Source: Labilithrix sp. (lineage in GTDB: Bacteria; Myxococcota_A; Polyangia; Polyangiales; Polyangiaceae). From it: DNA of 64,000 bases. The notes under the pieces are model-generated. The model had not been told where the DNA came from, ran no database searches, and saw only the letters and a list, made by a program, of their open reading frames with translations. Below are positions 8,781-15,854 of this stretch, piece by piece; positions within the stretch are counted from its first letter, which is position 1; every line of letters starts with the position of its first letter. A program made the position numbers and the translations under genes. The stretch spans positions 372,001-436,000 of the forward strand of contig JAHBWE010000008.1 in assembly GCA_019637155.1 (NCBI GenBank), read 5' to 3'.

Positions 8781-9174
8781 CGCGACCCCGATCATCAACG
8801 TCACGCCGCTCGTTGACGTGGTGCTGGTGCTCCTCATCATCTTCATGGTCATCGCGCCATCGCTCGAGCACGGCGAGCGCGTCGAATTGCCGAGTATCCT
8901 CCAGCCGGACGAAAACCAGAAAGGCAAGCTCGACCCCGTCACGGTGACGGTGGGGCGAAGCGGGAGCGTCTACCTCGAAAAGACGCCGACGACGCTCGCC
9001 GCCCTGCCGGGCCAGCTCGCCGACATCAAATCACGCGAGCCCGACCGCCGCGTGGTCCTGAAAGGCGACGGGGCGCTGGACTACCAGAAGGTCCGCGACG
9101 TCTTCACCGTCGTCCAGAATTCGGGGTTCAGCGGCGTATCGCTCCAGGTCGAGAAGAGGAAAGGGGCGGAGTGA
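8740..9174 (+). CDS. exbD: ExbD/TolR-family protein, first copy
   Basis: This 144-residue protein has one N-terminal membrane helix, PLVDVVLVLLIIFMVIAP, which carries the conserved proton-path Asp, and a periplasmic domain with GDGALDYQKVRDVFTVVQNSGF, as in the ExbD family. It starts inside the end of exbB and ends in a TGATG overlap with the second exbD. Two ExbD genes after one ExbB is a common arrangement in delta-proteobacterial and Bacteroidetes Ton clusters. Confidence 0.92.
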   Translation: MGVSIQASSKKPSSATPIINVTPLVDVVLVLLIIFMVIAPSLEHGERVELPSILQPDENQKGKLDPVTVTVGRSGSVYLEKTPTTLAALPGQLADIKSREPDRRVVLKGDGALDYQKVRDVFTVVQNSGFSGVSLQVEKRKGAE

Positions 9175-9575
9175 TGGGCAAACACCAGCGCAACACCCCC
9201 GAGATGAACGTGACGCCGCTCGTCGACGTCGTGCTCGTGCTCCTCATCATCTTCATGGTCGTCACGCCGCTGCTCTCCAAGCAGTTCTGGCTCCAGCTCC
9301 CGAAGCAGGAGACCGAGGCGGCGCCGCCGAGCGGGAACAAGAGCGTCGTCTTGACGGTGAAGAAAGACGGAGTGCTCGCCCTGAACGGGGCTTCGATCGA
9401 CAAGAAGGACCTCCGCGACAAGATGAGCCGCATCATGGCGGCCCGCTCGGACAAGGTCCTCTACTTCGACGCGGAAGACGACGCGCCGTACGCCTCCACG
9501 GTGGAGGCGATGGACATCGCGCGTCAGGGCGGCGCCAAGACGATCGCCGTATTGACCAGTAGCGTCATCCAATAA
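9174..9575 (+). CDS. exbD: ExbD/TolR-family protein, second copy
   Basis: The 133-residue paralogue of the previous gene shares the near-identical helix TPLVDVVLVLLIIFMVVTP with its proton-path Asp, but the periplasmic part has diverged and ends YASTVEAMDIARQGGAKTIAVLT. The ATG at 9174 shares one base with the upstream stop and sits behind AAGGGGCGGAG; GTG at 9171 is the alternative. A heteromeric ExbD pair in one complex, or two interchangeable ones, is possible. Confidence 0.92.
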   Translation: MGKHQRNTPEMNVTPLVDVVLVLLIIFMVVTPLLSKQFWLQLPKQETEAAPPSGNKSVVLTVKKDGVLALNGASIDKKDLRDKMSRIMAARSDKVLYFDAEDDAPYASTVEAMDIARQGGAKTIAVLTSSVIQ

Positions 9576-9579
9576 ACGC

Positions 9580-12453
9580 ATGCGCGCCGCCACGTTCCTT
9601 ACCTTCGGCCTCCTCCTGGCCGCTCCGCCGGCGTACGCCCAGTCGTCGCCGAACACCGCGGAGCCGAACGAACAACCCACCGACAAGGTCGAAGAGGCCC
9701 CAATCGAAGAGACGCTCGACCCGTCCCGGCCGCCCGCGCGCGGAAAAGGGGTGGTCTGGGGCGTCGTCACCTCGCGCAAGGACGGCGAGACGCTCCTCGA
9801 AGCGCTCGTCACCGTGATCGGCAGAAAAGAATACTCGACGACGGACGAGCAAGGCCGTTATCGCCTCGAGCTCGTACCAGGCAATTACCAGCTCCGCGTC
9901 CAGTACGAGCTCCACCGCCCCACCCGCGTGAAGAACGTCCGCGTCGCGGCGGGCCGGGTCCAGAAGCTCGACGTCGTCCTCGATCCCGACGAGCTGGCGG
10001 TCGAGGAGGTCACCGCGGTCGAGGCGGAGGTCGAGCGCGCGTCCGCCGCGACGCAGCTCTTCCTCCGCAAGAACGCGGCGCAGGCGTCGGACTCGATCGG
10101 CGCGCAGGACATCGCGAAGGCGCCCGACCGCAACGCCGCCGACGCCGTGAAGCGCGTCGTCGGCACCACCGTCGTCGACGGCCGCTACATCTTCGTGCGC
10201 GGCCTCGGCGATCGCTACACGAGCTCGCTCTTGAACGGCTCGCCGGTGCCGAGCCCGGAGCCCGATCGGCAAGCGGTGCCGCTCGACATGTTCCCTACCC
10301 TCGTCATCAGCGACCTCACGGTGTCGAAGACGTTCGTCCCCGACATGCCGGGCGACTTCACCGGCGGCTCGCTCGACATCCACACGCGCGACCTCCCGAA
10401 CCGCTTCCTCTTCCAGGCGAACCTCGGCGCCGGCATCAACACGGTGAGCACGTTCGGGCGCCGCCTAAGCTACCCGGGCGGCAGCACCGACTGGCTCGGC
10501 ATCGACGACGGCGGCCGCCGCCTCCCGCGCGAGGTCCCGGCCACGCGCCAGACGCGCCTCCTCCCGAACGGGCAGGTGAACCCGAACCTCGTCGCCGCGG
10601 GCCGGGCGATCAACACGCCGATGGAGACGGACCGCACGTTCAACCTGCCCAACGGCACCGGCAGCCTCGTCGCCGGCGACTCGTTCAAGCCGAAGCGCGG
10701 CCCCTTCGGCTGCCCCGACTGCGTGGTCGGCTACATCGCCGGCGCGTCGTACTCGCGGCGCTTCCAGAAGCGCACCGACGAGGTCATCCGCACGTTCGGC
10801 GTCGACGCCAACGACCCGGGCGGCCTCGTCCGCTTCAACGACTACCGCGCCGAGACGGGCGTCGACACCGTGACGTGGAGCGGCCTCGGCACCGTGAGCT
10901 ACGCGCGCGGGACCGATCACAAGCTCTCGCTCACGGGCCTCTACAGCCGCAACGCCGAGAAGGAAGGGCGGCGCATCGAGGGCATCAACGACGAGGTCGG
11001 CGGCAATCGCGCCTTCGACGAGCGACTTCGCTTCGTCAACCGCGCGCTCATGTACGGGCAGCTCCGCGGCGAGCACCGCTTCCGCAAGCTCGACGCCGCC
11101 GAGCTCCGCTGGACCGCGCTCTGGGCGCGCGCGACGCTCTCGGATCCGAACCTCCGCGAGACGGTCTACGTCGAAGACCCCATTGCCGGTTATTCGTTCC
11201 GCGAGAGCACCCAATCCGGCCAGCACTTCTACGCGGCGCAGGGCGAGACCACGCGCTCGGTGGGGGCCGACTGGACGCAGCCGCTCCTGAAAGGCGACAA
11301 ACCGGTAAAGGTCAAAGGCGGCGGTCTCTTCACGTTCCGCGGCCGCAGCTTCGAGGCGCGGCGCTTCCGCTTCCTCCGCGCGCCCGGGGCGGGGACCTCG
11401 CCGATATTCAATCAGCGGCCGAACGTCATCTTCACCGACGAGAACGTCGGGCCCGTCATCGAGCTCAACGAGTGGACGCAGGGCAGCGACCGATATGCGG
11501 CCAACTACGACGTCTATGCCGGTTATCTCATGACCGACGTGATGCTCCTGCCGCGCCTGCGCCTCGTCGCCGGCCAGCGCCTCGAGGCGTCGCGCCAGTC
11601 GATCGACTCGTTCGAGAACACGACCCCGGTGAGCTTCGCCCTGAACAAGACGGACCTGCTCCCCTCCGCGAACCTCATCTTCAAGCTCACCGAGCACCAG
11701 AACGTCCGCCTCACCGCGACGCGCACGGTGGCGCGGCCCCAGCTCCGCGAGCTCGCGCCGTTCTTGTTCACGGACTTCTTCGGCGCGCGCGACATCCTCG
11801 GCAACCCGAACCTCGATCGAACCCGCGTATCGAACCTCGACGCGCGCTGGGAGATGTTCCCCCGCGTCGGCGAGGTGCTCGCGATCAGCCTCTTCCACAA
11901 GGACTTCACCGATCCGATCGAGCAGGTCATCCTCCCGACGAGCCGCGGCGTCATCTCGTACGCGAACGCGAGGGGCGCGGTGAACACCGGCCTCGAGGTC
12001 GAAGGACGGAAGGGCCTCGACTTCCTCTCGAGCCGGCTGAAGGACTTCGGCGTCCTCGCGAACGTCACCGTCGTCCACTCGCGCGTGGACCTCGATCCGA
12101 GCCGCGGGATCCAGACCTCGTCGAGCCGCCCGCTCGCGGGGCAGTCGCCGTACGTCGTCAACGTCGCGCTCGACTGGAACAACGAGCGCAGCAGGACGCG
12201 CGCGCGCATCCTCTACAACGTCGCGGGCGAGCGCATCTCGTCGGTCGGCAGCAAGCCGCTGCCCGACATCTACGAGCAGCCGCGACACCTCCTCGATCTC
12301 TCGATCGCGCAGTCGATCGGCGAGCACTTCGACGTCAAGGGCGCGATCGAGAACCTCCTCGACTCGCCGGTGCGCTTCAAACAAGGCGACGTCCACACCA
12401 ACCGCTACAACCTCGGCACGACCTTCTGGTTCACCGGCACGTACAGCTACTGA
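9580..12453 (+). CDS. TonB-dependent outer-membrane receptor with CarboxypepD-regulatory-like domain
   Basis: This 957-residue gated porin takes up a ligand too large for diffusion. The signal peptide ends AAPPAYAQ. A carboxypeptidase-regulatory-like beta-sandwich follows (about 60-130: GVVTSRKDGETLLEALVTV and YELHRPTRVKNVRVAAG). The plug domain (about 160-270) contains VGTTVVDGRYIFVRGLGDR and NGSPVPSPEPDRQAVPLDMFP. The rest is a 22-strand-type barrel ending in NLGTTFWFTGTYSY, with the terminal aromatic residue expected by the BAM machinery. It starts four bases after the second exbD. The ligand is unknown: there is no haem, siderophore or cobalamin gene nearby. The downstream beta-helix-like lipoprotein is a candidate partner. 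Confidence 0.93.
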   Translation: MRAATFLTFGLLLAAPPAYAQSSPNTAEPNEQPTDKVEEAPIEETLDPSRPPARGKGVVWGVVTSRKDGETLLEALVTVIGRKEYSTTDEQGRYRLELVPGNYQLRVQYELHRPTRVKNVRVAAGRVQKLDVVLDPDELAVEEVTAVEAEVERASAATQLFLRKNAAQASDSIGAQDIAKAPDRNAADAVKRVVGTTVVDGRYIFVRGLGDRYTSSLLNGSPVPSPEPDRQAVPLDMFPTLVISDLTVSKTFVPDMPGDFTGGSLDIHTRDLPNRFLFQANLGAGINTVSTFGRRLSYPGGSTDWLGIDDGGRRLPREVPATRQTRLLPNGQVNPNLVAAGRAINTPMETDRTFNLPNGTGSLVAGDSFKPKRGPFGCPDCVVGYIAGASYSRRFQKRTDEVIRTFGVDANDPGGLVRFNDYRAETGVDTVTWSGLGTVSYARGTDHKLSLTGLYSRNAEKEGRRIEGINDEVGGNRAFDERLRFVNRALMYGQLRGEHRFRKLDAAELRWTALWARATLSDPNLRETVYVEDPIAGYSFRESTQSGQHFYAAQGETTRSVGADWTQPLLKGDKPVKVKGGGLFTFRGRSFEARRFRFLRAPGAGTSPIFNQRPNVIFTDENVGPVIELNEWTQGSDRYAANYDVYAGYLMTDVMLLPRLRLVAGQRLEASRQSIDSFENTTPVSFALNKTDLLPSANLIFKLTEHQNVRLTATRTVARPQLRELAPFLFTDFFGARDILGNPNLDRTRVSNLDARWEMFPRVGEVLAISLFHKDFTDPIEQVILPTSRGVISYANARGAVNTGLEVEGRKGLDFLSSRLKDFGVLANVTVVHSRVDLDPSRGIQTSSSRPLAGQSPYVVNVALDWNNERSRTRARILYNVAGERISSVGSKPLPDIYEQPRHLLDLSIAQSIGEHFDVKGAIENLLDSPVRFKQGDVHTNRYNLGTTFWFTGTYSY

Positions 12454-12465
12454 TAGCTTGCCGGG

Positions 12466-12882
12466 ATGAACCGCACACCCGCGCAGACCGAACCGGTCAT
12501 CGTCGTCTCCAGCAGCATCACCGCGGTCGACCGCGCGACCGGCGAGGTGCGCTGGAAACAGGAGTTCGACAACGGGTTTCGTCGCTACGCCGTCGACAGC
12601 GGGCGCATCTTCGCGCTCGACAGCCAAGGCACGTTGCACTGCCTCGACGTCGCCACCGGCGCGACGATCGGGAAGGTCGACCTCTCTCCACTTCCGTCCT
12701 CCGGCGCGATGCTCTTCGACAGCGGCGTCCTCTACGTCTGCGGAGACAACGTGCTCATCGCGGTGAGCATCGACGGCCGCGTGCTGTGGCGGACCAGCGT
12801 CGGCTACAACAAAGTTCATAGTCTGCCCGGAATCGCGGTCGTAGGCGGCAATTCGCTCCAACCCGATTTCTCGAAAGGCTGA
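12466..12882 (+). CDS. Short PQQ-type beta-propeller repeat protein
   Basis: The 138-residue product consists of about three PQQ-like blades: VIVVSSSITAVDRATGEVRWKQEF, RIFALDSQGTLHCLDVATG and VLYVCGDNVLIAVSIDGRVLWRTSVG. Each blade has the usual pattern of a Gly turn followed by a Trp or aspartate-lined strand. No signal peptide is visible and it is far shorter than the seven- or eight-bladed enzymes, so it is not a dehydrogenase. It sits 12 bases after the receptor gene and is probably cotranscribed. It may oligomerise or bind a partner; role unknown. Confidence 0.75.
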   Translation: MNRTPAQTEPVIVVSSSITAVDRATGEVRWKQEFDNGFRRYAVDSGRIFALDSQGTLHCLDVATGATIGKVDLSPLPSSGAMLFDSGVLYVCGDNVLIAVSIDGRVLWRTSVGYNKVHSLPGIAVVGGNSLQPDFSKG

Positions 12883-12945
12883 CGAGGTCGTCTCTCCGCT
12901 GTCACCGAGGAGGAGGAAAAGAGGCTCCGTACAAAGGAGCTTCGA

Positions 12946-14388
12946 ATGCGCAAGGTCATTGGTTTCCTCGTCGGTTCTGCCATCCTCGGTGCGATCGCGT
13001 GCAGCGACGACGGGAGCCTCGGCGGCTCGGACAACACGAGCAGCAGCACCAGCAGCAGCACGAGCGGCGGGCCCGGCTCGAGCACGAGCACGAGCGGCAG
13101 CCCGGGCGTCGACCTCACCAAGCCGATCGAGACGATCGACGCCGACGTCACCATGTCGCGCACGCTCGACAACAAGAAGAACTGGCTGCTCAAGAATACG
13201 GTTTACGTGAAGGCGGGTCAGACCCTCACGATCGAAAAAGGCACGACCATCTTCGGCGACAACCAGACGAAGGCGATCCTCGTCATCGAGCCGGGCGCGA
13301 AGCTCCTCGCGGAGGGCACGGCGGAGGAGCCGATCGTCTTCACGAGCCAGGCGCCGGAGGGCGAGAAGCGCGCCGGCGACTGGGGCGGCGTCGTCCTCCT
13401 CGGCAAGGCGCCGATCAACGTCCCGGGCGGCAAGGGCAACATCGAGGGGATCCTCAAGACGGTCGCCGGCACGGAGTACGGCGGCGACGATCCGAACGAC
13501 GACAGCGGCGTCATCAAATACGTCCGCATCGAATACGCGGGCGTCATCCTGAGCCCCGACAACGAGGTCAACGGCCTCACGTTCGGCGGCGTCGGCGCCG
13601 GCACCACCGTCGACTACGTCCAGGTGCGGATGTCGCTCGACGACTGCTTCGAGTTCTTCGGCGGCACCGTGAACGCCAAACACCTCGTCTGCCAGCGCAA
13701 CCAGGACGACGCCTTCGACTTCGATAATGGGTATACGGGGAAGCTCCAGTTCCTCGTCCTCCAGCAAGATCCCGACCACGTCGGCGAGGACAACGGCTTC
13801 GAGAGCGACAACGACGCGACCGGCACCGCCAACCTGCCGCTCACGAACCCGACCGTCTTCAACGTCACGCTCTGCGGCAAGAACAAGGAGGTCGACAATG
13901 CCCAGTTCGGGCTCCTCGTCCGCCGGAACGCGCGCGGCTCGTTCAACAACATGATCGTGACGGGCTTCGAGTCGAGCCTCGACGTCCGCGACGCCACCGG
14001 CGCCGCGCTCTTGAGCCCCGTCGCGGGCCAGCCGCAGCTCGACATCAAGGGCACGCTCTTCTTCAACTCGAAGGGCAACGGCGTCGTCGACGACATCGCC
14101 TATCCGGAGACGGGCGCGGCGGCGCCGAACAAGGACAACGACAACGGCCTGAACGAGGTCGAGTGGGTCATGGGCGGCGCGCGCGGAAACGCGAAGACCG
14201 ACCCCGGCATCAGCTGCTTCGACGCGTCGGCGCCGGTGTTCGGCCCCGCGACGTCGCTCACCGCCGGCGCGCTCACCCCGCCGAACGACGGCTTCTTCGA
14301 CTCGAGCGCGGCGTACATCGGCGCGTTCAAGGACGCGAACGACACGTGGGCGACGACGGGGAAGTGGGTCGTCTGGTCCGACAAGTGA
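12946..14388 (+). CDS. Lipoprotein with right-handed beta-helix-like repeats, partner of the Ton receptor
   Basis: This 480-residue exported protein has signal peptide MRKVIGFLVGSAILGAIAC, whose end is a lipobox, then a Ser/Gly-rich linker. The body has the pattern NWLLKNTVYVKAGQTLTIEKGTTIFGD, GDWGGVVLLGKAPINVPGGKG and NEVNGLTFGGVGAGTTVDYVQV, with stacked short strands as in beta-helix proteins. From memory, proteins of this type are found beside TonB-dependent receptors in other phyla and are often mis-labelled as transporters. There is a strong ribosome site, AAAGGAG, 6 bases before ATG. It is probably a surface protein that captures ligand for the receptor; that role is inferred. Confidence 0.75.
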   Translation: MRKVIGFLVGSAILGAIACSDDGSLGGSDNTSSSTSSSTSGGPGSSTSTSGSPGVDLTKPIETIDADVTMSRTLDNKKNWLLKNTVYVKAGQTLTIEKGTTIFGDNQTKAILVIEPGAKLLAEGTAEEPIVFTSQAPEGEKRAGDWGGVVLLGKAPINVPGGKGNIEGILKTVAGTEYGGDDPNDDSGVIKYVRIEYAGVILSPDNEVNGLTFGGVGAGTTVDYVQVRMSLDDCFEFFGGTVNAKHLVCQRNQDDAFDFDNGYTGKLQFLVLQQDPDHVGEDNGFESDNDATGTANLPLTNPTVFNVTLCGKNKEVDNAQFGLLVRRNARGSFNNMIVTGFESSLDVRDATGAALLSPVAGQPQLDIKGTLFFNSKGNGVVDDIAYPETGAAAPNKDNDNGLNEVEWVMGGARGNAKTDPGISCFDASAPVFGPATSLTAGALTPPNDGFFDSSAAYIGAFKDANDTWATTGKWVVWSDK

Positions 14389-14405
14389 CGTGACGAACGG
14401 GCCCG

Positions 14406-15797
14406 TCACGCGCTCGGGGCGTCTTCGGACGCCTCGACGCGCGCGGGCTTCTCGGCCTTTTCGCTCTTCTCGCCGCTCTGCGACGCCCGCGGCACCTTGA
14501 GCGGCTTCACGCGGTGGACGACCGGGAGCTTCAGCGTGAGCGTCTTGCCGCCGAAGCCGTCGACGACGCCGAGCATTCCGAGCGTCATCATCCGCTTCAT
14601 CCACGGGACCTTGCCCATGAGCGGCATCGCGAAATCGCGGAGCTTGCCGAGCTCCTCCACGTCGCCTTGGAAGAACGGCGTGAGCCAGCGCGTCGCGAGC
14701 TGGTAGAACGCGAGGTGGTCTTCGCGCCGGCGCGAGTAGTCGGCGAGCGCGGCGGCGAGGTTCTGCTTCTCGTCCGCGAGGGCGTCGGCGAGCTCCATCG
14801 CGTCCCAGAGCGCGAGGTTCGTGCCCTGGCCGAGCTGCGGGCTCGTCGCGTGCGCGGCGTCGCCGAGGTACGCGACGTTCCGCGTGTGCCAGCGATGCAT
14901 GACGACGTCGTGGTACTGCGCGAAGAGGAGCTGCGCGGGGTCCTCGATCTGCTCGAGCACGGTCTCGACCTCGGGCGCGAGCGCGCGGACCTCGTCCTTC
15001 CAGGCAGGGAGGCCGGCCTTGCGCCACTCTTCGACGCGGTCGCAGCGAATGCTCCAGAAGAGGCTGATGAGCCGCGGATCGGGCTGCCGCGGCTCGGCGA
15101 GGCCGGTCGGCGCGCGGCCGGTGGGGAGCATGCCGAGCATGCGGCGGCTGCCGTCGACGACCTGATGCAGCGTGCGCGCGCGCTCGTCGCGCGTCCCGTC
15201 GGGGTTGAGCTTCGAGGGATCGATGCCGACGAACCAGAGCGCGCCCCACGGATAGGGGGTGATGCGCTTGCTCGTGCTCGAGTCGTCGCGGAGCTGCGAG
15301 CGCGCGCCGTCGGCGGCGATGACGAGCTCGTGCGGGCCGTGCCGCTCGCCGGCCGCGTCGACGAACCAGCTCCTGCGCTCGCGTCCGTTCGGCGCGGCGC
15401 GCGCGAGATCGACGACCTCGATCCCTGGCTGCACGACGATGTTGGGCTCGCGCCGGACCGCGCCGAAGAGCGTCTCGAAGAGGACGCCGCGATGGAGGCC
15501 GATCCCGAAGAGGCCTTCGCCGAGGGCGCCGTAGCTGAGGTCGATGAGCGACCTCCGCTCCTTCGTCTCGCAGACGATGCGGTCGAGGCGCGCGCCGCGC
15601 GCGAGCACGTGGTGGTGGAGGTCGAGCCGCGCGAGGACGTGGAGCCCGGTCGGCTGGAGGGTGATGCCGGCGCCGACCGCCTTCGGCCTCGGCACGCGCT
15701 CGTAGATCGTCACGTGATGCCCCGCGCGCGCGAGGAAGAGCGCGGCCGCGGCGCCCGCCGTTCCGCACCCGATCACTCCGACGTCGAGCGGCCTCAT
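14406..15797 (-). CDS. FAD-dependent monooxygenase (aromatic hydroxylase family)
   Basis: The 463-residue flavoprotein has all three motifs of the UbiH/salicylate-hydroxylase class: the N-terminal dinucleotide fold GVIGCGTAGAAAALFLARAG (residues 7-26), the DG motif AADGARSQLR (about 160) and the GD motif YLGDAAHATSPQLGQGTNLALWDAMELADAL (about 300-330). It would use NAD(P)H and O2 to hydroxylate an unknown substrate. The C-terminus ends in a Lys/Glu-rich tail absent from typical members. It diverges from the helicase gene; no biosynthetic neighbours identify the substrate. Confidence 0.86.
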   Translation of the reverse strand: MRPLDVGVIGCGTAGAAAALFLARAGHHVTIYERVPRPKAVGAGITLQPTGLHVLARLDLHHHVLARGARLDRIVCETKERRSLIDLSYGALGEGLFGIGLHRGVLFETLFGAVRREPNIVVQPGIEVVDLARAAPNGRERRSWFVDAAGERHGPHELVIAADGARSQLRDDSSTSKRITPYPWGALWFVGIDPSKLNPDGTRDERARTLHQVVDGSRRMLGMLPTGRAPTGLAEPRQPDPRLISLFWSIRCDRVEEWRKAGLPAWKDEVRALAPEVETVLEQIEDPAQLLFAQYHDVVMHRWHTRNVAYLGDAAHATSPQLGQGTNLALWDAMELADALADEKQNLAAALADYSRRREDHLAFYQLATRWLTPFFQGDVEELGKLRDFAMPLMGKVPWMKRMMTLGMLGVVDGFGGKTLTLKLPVVHRVKPLKVPRASQSGEKSEKAEKPARVEASEDAPSA

Positions 15798-15854
15798 CGG
15801 TCGAGCATCCTAACTCAGTCGATGTGGGCCGAGTTGTTGTAAGGTGTCCGTCTT

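Noticed and set aside
10465..15768. A 1767-codon open frame on the minus strand
   Set aside because: It lies opposite the receptor, the beta-helix-like lipoprotein and the monooxygenase, has no domain or start signal, and is Arg/Asp/Val-rich antisense sequence.
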